Shown: positions 55,245 to 64,000 of the stretch, in pieces
How positions within the stretch are numbered: position 1 is the stretch's first letter
Layout: each line of letters starts with the position of its first letter
Source: Eucommia ulmoides
Lineage: Eukaryota > Streptophyta > Magnoliopsida > Garryales > Eucommiaceae
Direction of reading: 5' to 3'
Length of the DNA stretch: 64,000 nt
Assembly: GCA_016647705.1 (NCBI GenBank)
Contig: CM028338.1
Span: 16,265,577-16,329,576, forward strand
Position numbers and translations under genes: made by a program
The notes under the pieces: model-generated
Database searches by the model: none
The model's input: the letters and a program-made list of their open reading frames with translations, nothing else
Told to the model about the DNA's origin: nothing

Positions 55245-55901
55245 CTAATTGAACCCTAGAGCCACAAGACGTGCTTTACATCTATCAAGAACCCCATTAA
55301 AATGTTTCTTGATTCTATAAACCAATTTGCAACCAATAGGCTCTCTGTGTATAGGTGGGGGAATAAGTTGCCAAGTGCCTTGTTGAAGAAGAGCAACATA
55401 TTCATCATGCATGGATTTTTTCCATTGTGGAAATTGAGAGGCTTGAGAAAATATGGTTGGTTCAGATAGAACTACTGAATGATAAGCTGTAAAATGAGAA
55501 TTAGGCTTAAGACTACCAGTATTGGATCTGGTGTCCATAGAATGAGTAGGAGGAAGAGACATATGGGAAGATGGGGTAGGAGATATAAGAATAGGAGGAG
55601 AACAAATAGGATAGGAAAGAGATCCTGAACAAGAGATGGAATTAGAACAAGGTACAGTGGATGGTTCCTGAGGAAAAACTAGTGGGGAAAACAAAGAAAA
55701 ATCAAGAATAAGAGTGGTACACGAAGGACAAGACAAAGGAGTAGACACAAATGATGTGGAATCCAAAAAAGGAAATAAGTGCTCATTAAATTGAACATGT
55801 TTGGATAAATATATTTTCAAGATGTTGATGTCCATACACCTGTGGCCCTTGGTATGAGGAGAATAACCTAAGAAAATACACTTAGCGGACCTTGGTTCCA
55901 A
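55245..55901 (-). CDS. Copia integrase C-terminus to RT start (218-codon open piece)
   Basis: It starts EPRSAKCIFLGYSPHTKGHR, continues YLSKHVQFNEHLFPF (integrase C-terminal module) and then a serine/proline-rich linker. The RT N-terminus follows: FPQWKKSMHDEYVALLQQGT, WQLIPPPIHREPIGCKLVYR and DRCKARLVALGFN. It is the longest open copia piece. The linker with SPLSCPS-type low-complexity sequence is usual for the family. Confidence 0.82.
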   Translation of the reverse strand: MEPRSAKCIFLGYSPHTKGHRCMDINILKIYLSKHVQFNEHLFPFLDSTSFVSTPLSCPSCTTLILDFSLFSPLVFPQEPSTVPCSNSISCSGSLSYPICSPPILISPTPSSHMSLPPTHSMDTRSNTGSLKPNSHFTAYHSVVLSEPTIFSQASQFPQWKKSMHDEYVALLQQGTWQLIPPPIHREPIGCKLVYRIKKHFNGVLDRCKARLVALGFN

Positions 55902-56643
55902 TTTACGATAACTGTAAGGACGAAGCCAAGGAAAGCATAAGCAACCGAATGATTTGAATTAGTTGTAATCGAGAAGGGAATGAAACAGACACTAATAAGG
56001 TGATTTGTAATCAAGAGCAGGTTTAGGCAATCTGTTTATTAGGAAGTTAGATATGAGAAAAGCATCTAACCAAAACATGGATAGAAGACCTGCTTGATGT
56101 AAAAGAGTCAAAGTTGTTTCAACAATATGTCAATGTTTTCGTTCCACGAGGAGTGTGAAGACATGTCCTATGATGGAAGGTACCCTGAGATTGAAGATAA
56201 GAGGCAAGAACATGATTCACAAATTCAATGCCATTATCTATTCGATAGATTTTCACCATGGATTGAAATTGAGTAGAAATCATGGAGGTAAAGGCTTGAT
56301 ATTTGGGAAACGTTTTTTACTTTTGTTTGAGAGAATACATTCAACACTACTTGGTGAAATCACCGATGAAAAGAAGAAAATATCTGTTTTGTTGAAAAGA
56401 TGGGATGGGAGAAAGACCCCAAATATCTGAGTGAACTACATCGAATAGAGCATGAGTGGAAGTAGTGGATAAAGAAAATGGTAATTTGTGGGATTTAGCA
56501 ATAACACAAGATTCACAAACAACATCTTTATTGATATGAGAAAATTTTAACACAGGAGCAAGAGACATGAGAACATCCTTAGAAGGATGACCTAATCTAT
56601 TATGCCAATCGGTGACATTATCTCGAGTACAAGCGATAGCTGA
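55902..56643 (-). pseudogene. Copia integrase core (broken)
   Basis: The open piece 56347-56568 gives CESCVIAKSHKLPFSLS (the zinc-finger C-x2-C), FDVVHSDIWGLSP (first catalytic D) and YFLLFIGDFTK (second region). Downstream, frames with stops continue LHQAGLLSMFWLDAFLIS and NFLINRLPKP. T6 cuts the gene at 56643. Confidence 0.75.
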
Positions 56644-56839
56644 TGTAAGACACGATGTTTTGCATGTGCATAATTTTTAATTGCATTTTGGAACATTTAG
56701 AAAATAACAGGGTAAATTGTGTCATTTAATATTTACTTTAAAAAAAAAATTAGGGGTCAACTATCATTTTTAAAGTAATAATTTGAGAAATTGGGCTTAA
56801 ATGATATCTTAAAGATAATTGAGGGAGATTAATGTAATT

Positions 56840-56913
<74 letters not shown>

Positions 56914-57024
56914 GGATGGGTTTTTGCGGCAAAACAAAAAAGAAAAATAATTAAATAAATTGTGGACAAGAATCCATGATAAAATAAAATAAATAAATAA
57001 AAAGTGGCGGTTTAGTTTGATGTG

Positions 57025-57084
<60 letters not shown>

Positions 57085-57177
57085 AAGTTATACAAGGGGA
57101 AAAAAAAGAAGAGAAAAAAAAAGGAAGAAGAACAGAATAGAACAGGTAATCTTTAATTTTTTTCCTCTCTCTCTCTA

Positions 57178-57213
<36 letters not shown>

Positions 57214-58700
57214 CATATGTATATATATACGTATGTATGTGTGTGTATATATATAATGTTAGCCCCATGAACTGAAAGTGTGATATATTTTATTTTAACA
57301 TTATATATATACACACACATACATACGTATATATATACGTATGTACATACATACATACATACATATATATATATATGGCGGGTTCGAGAAATACAGCCGG
57401 TATAGAAATATCTAATTTGCGAAGAAGACAGTTTAAAATAAAAATTGTAAATTTCACTAAAACGACAATTTTTAGTATTTCGTCGACTAATAAAAATTTT
57501 AACAGTCGATTAATATTTTTCTACAAATTAAATTATTGACGTAAAATTTTTGTAATCGTTACTATAATAATTTTCGTACAGTTAATATTGATTTAGAAAA
57601 TTGGGCGTATAACAATTTTGTATAACCAAAATTTGGGGAATGAAAAATGGTGCATTTTAGGGTCACACATTGCATATTAGGGTTATTTACATAAATTATT
57701 AATTTAGGCCCTATCGCTGTTAGGTTCACAGGCGATGCCGCCTGCGTAGTATTCCGGCGACAGTGTTTTTGTAGCACAAAAATCAAAATGAGTGTATTAG
57801 TCTTCTATGTAAATTGATAAAGTATATTTTTGTATAAATTGTGGAGAAAATGTTTATTAAAATGGATAGTGTAATAACGTTATTTAGATCAAGTATATTG
57901 TTAAATGTGAAAAGTGATTTTTGTTATCCAACTATGCCATAGTTGTCTTCTCGTCAGGAGGGCATGTCCTGCAAGATGTGGATTACCTGCCAGGAAAGAC
58001 CTGCAGGGTAGATATTTGTTGTTACCTGTCAGGCAAGACTTGCAGGGTGAATATATGTGGACCTGTCAGGAGTGCAAATCCTACGGGTGGCTGTCCTTAC
58101 AATTTAGATGGCACAGTTGTACATGTTACGGTACTGTTATAACTCCCGATCATGAGGTGAAATGATCCTATGGCTAGTAGGGAAATATGAGTGTGGTATT
58201 TTATTATATGTCAAAATGTTTGGATTGGTTGATTTAAATATATTATCTTATTATAATGGTGACAGTGGAAATTTATTTCGACATGGTGTGCAGTTATATG
58301 ATATTATATTTAGAAAAATGGTATTTGATAGTTATGCTTCATCCATGAAATATTTTTATATTATTATGATAGTATACCGATAAAATATTTGGTTTCAGAT
58401 GCCACAGTTAGGAGCGGGTCCACTACTGACACTAGGTAGAGTTGGGAGGTGATGTCATTTTGGAGGGTTGGTTGGACAGGTGTGAACCGTGAAATGTTCA
58501 GTTTTCTTTTTGTGATTTTGTTGTGAATATTTGAGACGGGTGTATTCCGGAATCTTGAAGTGAGTGAATATATTTTTGGAGAAAAAATTATCGCAGTGCA
58601 TGTATATATAGGTATATGTATATTTGTTGATCAGTCAGGTAATGTCAAGTCGACGTCATGCTCGACCTCGGGCGATGGAGGCCCGGGGAGGGATGTGACA
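56644..58700 (+). repeat. T6 5' LTR (2057 bp)
   Basis: It starts TGTAAGACACGATG and ends GGGATGTGACA. It contains an AT run (about 56845-56910), an AC run (57026-57066), an inverted repeat (57176-57376), a short repeat block (57945-58095) and the conserved box (58126-58175). The segment 57735-58690 is repeated at 62991-64000. Confidence 0.85.
57176..57376. repeat. Long inverted repeat in the T6 LTR
   Basis: The arms 57176-57260 and 57297-57376 are near-perfect reverse complements, made of AT, GTAT and GTGT units, around a 36-base loop. The inner ends are AATGTT and AACATT. It could form an RNA hairpin of about 80 bp. It may be a small foldback element or a product of microsatellite growth. 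Confidence 0.8.
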
Positions 58701-58705
58701 CTTTT

Positions 58706-58718
58706 TGGTATCAGAGTT
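58706..58718 (+). other. T6 primer binding site
   Basis: TGGTATCAGAGTT matches the initiator-Met site TGGTATCAGAGC in the first 11 bases. It lies five bases after the LTR end. Confidence 0.8.
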
Positions 58719-58905
58719 TAGGTTATAGGTTCTGTAGACGTGTCATATTATCTAGTTAATAGTGGACCATGAGATAGGGTGTCGATAGGTGAGTTCGGTA
58801 CGTGAGTGGTAGTTATTTTATTGGATTAAATAGTACATTTTCGTCATGCACTGTTGTTTGTCTGTTGGCCTTGTTGCTTATTAAATTTCATTTCAGATCT
58901 TGAGT

Positions 58906-60113
58906 ATGGAGCGTGAAAATGAATGTACTAGGAGTATTGGACCTCAAAAGAAAAATAATAGGACGCAGGAAAGCTTGGATACTGTTGAGCGAATTTTACA
59001 GGCTACTGCACAACTAACAGAGCAGCAGACAAAGATGATGGAATGCCAAAAGGCTCAAATCGAAACAGCTACTTCCTAGGCAGTACTCCTAAAAAGATTC
59101 AAGGATTTGGACCCCCCCGGCGGTTTTTACGAGGACTGCGGGTCCAGCTGATGCTGAAAATTGGTTGAGAAACGTGGGGCACATATTTAAGGCAATGGGA
59201 ATTATCAATGACAGTTGAGTTCTTCTTGCCACATTCCAGTTGAAAGGAGAAACCGAACATTGGTGGGAGGAAATGAAAAGATTAATTTCAGTTCCAGGTG
59301 AGAAGATTTCTCGGGATCGATTCATTGCGGTGTTTAATAAAAAATATTTTCCTGAATCCTATTGATTCCAGATGGAGGAGGAATTCATATCACTGAAACA
59401 GGGGAAGATGACCGTCATATAGTATGAAATCAAATTCGATGCCCCATCCCGATTTGCTCTTGATTTGGTAAAAATAGAAGAGGGAAGATGTAGACGATTT
59501 CAAAAATAATTTGATCTAAAAATACGTTCCAGGTTGACAGGCAGGAAGATTAAAAGTTTGCAGAATTGGTAAACACAATGAAATTAATAGAGAAGAATGT
59601 GCAAGAAGCAGACGAGTACCGTAAGCAGTATAAGAGGAGTAGCTTCAAGTCATTTGACAGATATCTAGGTGGCACTTCTTGAGGAACTGTAGCTCGATTG
59701 CCACTTGCTCAAGCCCCAACAATCGACCAATCCACTAGGAGTCAAGGTCCACGCCAATCACACTCCCGGAGACAGCAAAATGTGTCCGAATTGAATATCG
59801 GCCAATCAGGGCAGGGCAGGAGTCAGCCGGTTAGTCAAGCCTGGACACCTATATGCTATCAATGTGGATCATCGGATTATTTCACCAGGGATTGTCCCAT
59901 GAGAGGCCCAATATGTTTTCGTTGTCATGAGCTAGGTCACACATATCTCCGAATTGTTTGAAATTCGTTGTTATATCTGCACCCTCTGCGAGCAGTGTGG
60001 GTAGTGCTGGCCCTAGCAGTGTTCAGGGGCGTGGTAGAAGATTGGCTGGTAGACCTTCGACTTGAGGTCGTGTATTTACTACTACCAGGTAGAATGCCCA
60101 GGTTGCCCCGGAT
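58906..60113 (+). pseudogene. T6 gag (stops and one frameshift)
   Basis: The first Met at 58906 begins MERENECTRS, in line with T2. A stop follows near 59079. Further pieces give TAGPADAENWLRNVGHIF, LKGETEHWWEEMKRL and FNKKYFPESY, the Tekay-type capsid. The first zinc knuckle reads CYQCGSSDYFTRDC at 59856-59897, with tyrosine where histidine is required. The second, CFRCHELGH, needs a one-base shift to reach its last cysteine. After the shift the frame continues to protease with a further stop. Confidence 0.78.
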
Positions 60114-60863
60114 GTGGTTACAGGTATCATGTCTTTATATGATAGAGATGCATGTATACTTCTTGATCCCGATTCTACTCATTCATTTGTTTCGGCAACC
60201 TTTATGATGCATGTAGACAAATTTTCTACTTCTCTGTCATATAATATTATCATCTCTACCCTTATGGGCGAGTTCATGTTGATAGATAGTGCGTATAAAG
60301 ACAGTTCGCTTCGTATTGGTGATAGAGAATTGTTGGTGGATCTATTACCCTTGAGTATTCACGATTGTGATACAATACTGGGTATGGATTTGCTATCCGG
60401 TTATCATGCCATGGTGGATTGTTTTAAAAAGGAAATTACTTTCTGGGTTTCAGGCGAACCAGAGTTTGTATTTTTGGGGGACAAAATCATCACCCCTGTC
60501 AGTTTGATTTCAGTTCTAGAGGCCAGGAAATTATTAAATAAGGGATGCCAGGGATACCTCACACATGTGATTGACACCAGTCAGAATGAAGTGCAGGTGA
60601 TAGATATTCCAGTGGTCGGGGATTTTCCCAATGTATTTCTAGAAGAATTGTCAGAGTTACCAGTGGATAGGGAAATTGAATTCACTATCGAGTTACTTCC
60701 AGGAACTTTTTCTATATCAATTCCACCCTATCGTGTGGCACCTACTGAGCTAAAGGAACTGAAGATTCAGTTGCAAGATCTGTTGGATCGTGGGTTTATC
60801 AAACCTAGTGTTTCTCCTTGGAGAACCCCAATGTTATTTGTACAAAAAAGAATGGCACGCTGA
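60114..60863 (+). CDS. T6 protease and RT N-terminus (249-codon open piece)
   Basis: The protease active site is [18 protein letters not shown] at about residues 14-31. The usual Tekay motif is DPGATHSF, so a D replaces the G, which would damage the enzyme. It continues [20 protein letters not shown], the conserved end of the protease. Then RT begins: [20 protein letters not shown] and [20 protein letters not shown], ending at [14 protein letters not shown] frameshift near 60850 separates it from the next piece. Confidence 0.85.
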   Translation: MVTGIMSLYDRDACILLDPDSTHSFVSATFMMHVDKFSTSLSYNIIISTLMGEFMLIDSAYKDSSLRIGDRELLVDLLPLSIHDCDTILGMDLLSGYHAMVDCFKKEITFWVSGEPEFVFLGDKIITPVSLISVLEARKLLNKGCQGYLTHVIDTSQNEVQVIDIPVVGDFPNVFLEELSELPVDREIEFTIELLPGTFSISIPPYRVAPTELKELKIQLQDLLDRGFIKPSVSPWRTPMLFVQKRMAR

Positions 60864-61375
60864 GGATATGTATTGATTATAGGCAGTTGAATAAGGTGAG
60901 GGTTCATAATAAATACCCGTTACCTAGAATTGATGATATGTTGGATCAATTGCAGAAGGTCAGGGAATTTTCCAAAATAGATCTTCGATCGGGATATCAT
61001 CAGCTGAAAGTCAGAGACAGTGGTGTGTCGAAGACGGTGTTTCGTACGAGGTGTGGGCATTATGAATTTCTAGTTATGCCGTTTAGATTGATGAATGCCC
61101 CTGCTGCCTTTATAGATTTGATGAATCGGATCTTACAGCCTTATATAGATCAGTTTATTATCGTGTTCATTGATGATATATTGATTTATTCTCAAAATAA
61201 AGAAGAACATGCAGAGTATCTCAAGATTGTATTACAGATTTTGAGAGAGAAGCAGTTGTATGCAAAATTCAATAAATGTGAGTTTTGGTTGGATAAAGTT
61301 ATATTTTTGGGGCATGTTTTCTCAGGAGATGGTATTCAAGTTGATCCAAAGAAAGTTGAAGCCGTTGTCCAATGA
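60818..61375 (+). CDS. T6 reverse transcriptase (185-codon open piece)
   Basis: It reads [57 protein letters not shown] and the catalytic [16 protein letters not shown] with both aspartates. G of MPFGL has become R. The thumb region [15 protein letters not shown] and [15 protein letters not shown] follows. It stops at 61372-61375; the connection domain then continues in the same frame (RSFLGLAGYYRRFVHEF) to about 61500. This is the best kept RT palm in the window. Confidence 0.88.
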   Translation: MENPNVICTKKNGTLRICIDYRQLNKVRVHNKYPLPRIDDMLDQLQKVREFSKIDLRSGYHQLKVRDSGVSKTVFRTRCGHYEFLVMPFRLMNAPAAFIDLMNRILQPYIDQFIIVFIDDILIYSQNKEEHAEYLKIVLQILREKQLYAKFNKCEFWLDKVIFLGHVFSGDGIQVDPKKVEAVVQ

Positions 61376-61894
61376 GAAAGGCCAAAAAGTGTGACCGAGG
61401 TTCGAAGTTTCTTGGGATTGGCAGGTTATTATCGTCGATTTGTACATGAATTTTTTGTTATAGCTGCCTTGTTGACTCGATTAGCCCACAAGGAATCTAA
61501 ATTTGAGTGGACCGACATACGTTAACAGAGTTTCCAAGAACTGAAGAATAGACTGATATCTGGGCCAATAGTTTCTTTCCCGACAGAAGGTGGTGACTTT
61601 GTGATCTATAATGCTTCACACTAGGGGCTAGGATGTGTACTGATACAACATGGGCATGTGATTTCATATGCCTCCCGGCAATTAAAGAATTATAAGTGTA
61701 ACTACCCGACACATGATTTGAAGTTGGCGACAATTGTGTTTGCCTTTAAGCTCTGGAGATATTATATGTATGGTGAGACTTGCAAGATATATACTGACCA
61801 TCAGAGTTTGAAATATTTATTTACTCAGAATGAACTAAATCTGAGACAGAGATGTTGGATAAAGTTGTTCACACTAACCTATATGCCGAGCTGA
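61376..61894 (+). pseudogene. T6 RT connection and RNase H
   Basis: The connection domain reads SLLGLAGYYRRF-type sequence at 61405-61445. RNase H follows in the open piece 61658-61894: [40 protein letters not shown] and [20 protein letters not shown]. Soon after this a deletion or shift removes the end of RNase H, where the ADALSRK motif is expected. Confidence 0.8.
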
Positions 61895-62990
61895 GATCTA
61901 TGCGAGTACAATTGGCGATTAGTCAGATGGCAGCGTTACTTATGACTTTGACTTTGAGACCGACATTAATCGACTGTATCATTGAAGCACAGAAAACGGA
62001 TGGCCAATTAAGAAAGATTAGAGATAAAGTAAAGAGTAGTCATAGAGCCAACTATCGCGTCAGGGATAATGATGACGCCTTGATGCTTGAGAATAGACTG
62101 TGTGTGCCTAATTACGCCGATCTAAAGAAAGCCATCTTGGAGGAAGCGCATAACTCAGCATACGCAATGCACCTAGGCAGTACCAAAATGTATTGGGATC
62201 TGCAAGAACACTATTGATGGAATGGAATGAAACGGGAAATTGTTGAGTTTGTTTCCATGTGTCTCGTTTATCAGCAAGTCAAGATTGAGCACCAACGTCC
62301 AAGTGGGTTATTGCAGCCTCTACCTATCCCAGAGTGGAAATGGGAACATTTCATGATGAATTTTGTTTCGGGATTACCTTGTACTCAAAATAGACATAAT
62401 TCCGTCTGGGTAATTGTTGATAGGCTTACCAAGTCTGCTAATTTTCTGGCCGTAAAGACGACGTACTTCCTGGATAAGTATGCAAAATTGTATATTGACG
62501 AGATTATCCGATTGCACGGCGCGCCGGTTTCCATAGTGTCAGATAGAAATCCAAGATTTACTTCAAAGTTTTGGTCGAGTCTTCAAGCTGCTATGGGTTC
62601 CAAGTTAAAATTTAGTACAGCCTTCCATCCTTAGACTGATGGCCAATCAGAGCGTACGATTCAGACATTGGAGGATATGTTGAGGGGTTGTGTTATAGAA
62701 TTTCCTGGTAGTTGGGATGATCATTTGACATTGATGGAGTTTGCCTACAATAACAACTATCAATTGACAATCGTTATGGCATCATATGAAGCGTTATAAG
62801 GCAGGAGATGCAGAATTCCAGTCTATTGGACTAAAGTGGGAGAACGAAAATTATTAATGTCGGATATAGCCCAGATGACGACGGACAAGATGAAGGTAAT
62901 TCAGGAAAGATTGAAGACCGCTCAGAGTCAGCAAAAGAGTTATACTGACAAGCGTAGGCGAGAATTGAAATTTGAAGTGGGTGAACATGC
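61852..62990 (+). pseudogene. T6 integrase
   Basis: The open piece 61852-62217 holds the N-terminal region: RLCVPNYADLKKAILEEAHN, AYAMHLGSTKMYWDLQEHY. The piece 62227-62634 holds the zinc-finger cysteine MCLVYQQVK, WEHFMMNFVSGL, VWVIVDRLTKSANFLAVKTT, and VSDRNPRFTSKFW (second D). After a stop, DGQSERTIQTLEDMLR carries the E. The first core D of the usual MDFVxGLP is read as N (MNFVSGLP). Coding ends at KFEVGEH, where a deletion leads into LTR sequence near 62991. Confidence 0.82.
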
Positions 62991-64000
62991 GTCATCGCCC
63001 GCGTAGTATTCTGTTGACAATATTTTTGTAGCACAAAAATCGAGGTAAGTGTATTGTCTTCTATGTAAATTGACAAAATATATTTTTGAATACATTGTGG
63101 AAAAAAAATGTTTATTAAAATAGACGGTGTTATAACATTATGTGGATCAAGTATATTTTTAAATGTGGAAATTGGTTTTTGTTATCCGATTATGCCATAG
63201 TTGTCTTCTTGTCAGGAGCGCATGTCCTGCGAGATGTGGATTACTTGTCAGGCAAGACCTACAGGGTGGATATTTGTTGTTATATGTCAGGCGAGTCTTA
63301 TAAGGTGGATATTTGTTGTTACCTGTTAAGCAAGTCCTGCAGGGTGGATATATGTGGACCTGTCAAGAGTGCAAATCCTGCGGGTTGCTGTCGCTACTAT
63401 TGGGGATATTAAATGGCCCTAACACTAATAATCATTTTAGATGGGATAGTTGTATAGGTTACGGTACCGTCGTAACTCCCGATCATGAGGTGAAATGATC
63501 CTATGGCTAATAGAAAAATATGAGTACGGTATTTTATTATATGTTGAAATGTTTGGATTTGTTGATTTAAATATATTATCTTATTGTAATGGTGACAGTG
63601 GAAATTTATTTCGCATAGTGTGCGGTTATATGATATTATATTTAGAAAAATAATATTTAATAGTTATGCTTGATCCATGAAATATTTTTATATTATGAAG
63701 ACAGTACACCGATAAAATATTTGATTTCAGGTGCCGCAGTTAGGAACGGGTCCACTATTAACACTAGGTAGAGTCAGGAGGTGGTGTCATTTTGGAGGGT
63801 TGGCTGGACAGGTATGAACCGTGAAAGGTTCAGTTTTCTTTTTGTAGTTTTGTTGTGAATATTTCGGACAGGTATATTCTGGAATCTTGAAGTAAGTAAA
63901 TATATTTTTGGAGAAAAAATTATCGCAGTGTGTGTATATATAGGTATATGTGTATTTGTTGATCAGTCAGATAATGTCAAGTTAACGTCACGCCCAACCT
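62991..64000 (+). repeat. T6 3' LTR, truncated at its 5' end and by the window
   Basis: It matches 57735 to about 58665 of the 5' LTR, with the conserved box at 63459-63510 and an enlarged short repeat block (63245-63380: units of about 38 bp with GGTGGATATTTGTTGTT). The window ends some 30-40 bases short of the expected LTR end. Confidence 0.82.

Larger units (their letters stand above)
53644..56643 (-). mobile_element. Ty1/copia relic, integrase to 3' end
   Basis: On the minus strand the order is integrase, RT, RNase H and a probable short 3' LTR. This order (integrase before RT) is diagnostic of copia. The 5' part is absent because T6 begins at 56644 in the middle of the integrase region. 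Frames are broken in many places. Confidence 0.82.
56644..64000 (+). mobile_element. T6: Tekay/Del-like element, extends beyond the window
   Basis: The order is LTR (56644-58700), primer site (58706-58718), leader, gag, protease, RT, RNase H, integrase and a truncated second LTR from about 62991. The order protease-RT-RNase H-integrase is that of Ty3/gypsy. A deletion joins the integrase end directly into the middle of the second LTR, removing the 3' end of pol, the polypurine tract and about the first 1.1 kb of that LTR. It inserted in the copia element; its target duplication would be GCTGA (56639-56643). Confidence 0.85.

Noticed and set aside
56750-57356. Frames rich in isoleucine-tyrosine and valine-cysteine
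   Set aside because: They translate AT, AC and GTAT microsatellites in the T6 LTR.
53644-64000. Endogenous pararetrovirus considered for the RT-bearing region
   Set aside because: Domain order, integrase, primer sites and LTRs show Ty1/copia and Ty3/gypsy retrotransposons; no movement protein or coat protein pattern is seen.

Overview
This is plant nuclear DNA made almost entirely of LTR retrotransposons inserted into one another. No cellular gene, rRNA, tRNA or bacterial feature could be supported. The plant origin follows from the element types: Ty3/gypsy chromovirus-like, Tekay/Del-like, Athila-like and Tat/Ogre-like elements plus one Ty1/copia element. Their primer binding sites are typical of plants (initiator-Met type TGGTATCAGAGC, Athila type TGGCGCC, Tat type TGGCAACTCC). 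Every polyprotein is broken by stops, frameshifts or deletions, so nothing here looks autonomous. The density of nesting and a 165-170 bp tandem array suggest pericentromeric or other heterochromatin. I cannot name the species. Lineage names rest on motifs I recognise, not on a search.

Layout. I use my own labels. C1 (minus, 1-3280) is the gag-protease half of a chromovirus-like element with its 5' LTR, inserted in the leader of T1. T1 (minus, 3281-6276) is a Tekay-like 5' LTR plus leader, inserted in the reverse transcriptase of A1. A1 (minus, 6277-10153) is an Athila-like element, inserted in the gag of T2. T2 (minus, 10154-11500 and 24090-25505) is another Tekay-like element. Its LTR is split by A2 (plus, 11501-24089), an almost complete Athila-like element with two LTRs. 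The integrase of A2 is split by T3 (plus, 17925-20682), a Tekay-like solo LTR with a perfect 5-bp target duplication.

The right part is built on D, a decayed Tat/Ogre-like element on the plus strand (about 27877-47739). D is split by A3 (minus, 28765-35627), an Athila-like element that keeps only gag and itself holds an inverted solo LTR. D is split again inside the integrase by N (minus, 41874-46909), a non-coding element with two LTRs and a perfect TGGTT duplication. A solo chromovirus-type LTR lies at 27076-27876. C2 (minus, 47740-51594) is the 3' half of a chromovirus-like element and ends abruptly at an 11-unit satellite-like array (51601-53410). A copia relic (minus, about 53644-56643) follows. 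It is cut by T6 (plus, 56644 to beyond 64000), a Tekay-like element with LTR, gag, protease, RT, RNase H, integrase and a partial second LTR.

The most unusual signal is a family of GC-rich palindromes (CGCCTAGGCGG and relatives) that occurs as pairs 19-20 bp apart inside LTRs of two Athila-like elements and one Tekay-like LTR. Other non-coding signals recur between elements: a box containing GGTACCGT and AACTCCCGATC in seven Tekay-like LTR copies, and two hairpins shared by the Athila-like elements, one just after pol and one just before the polypurine tract.
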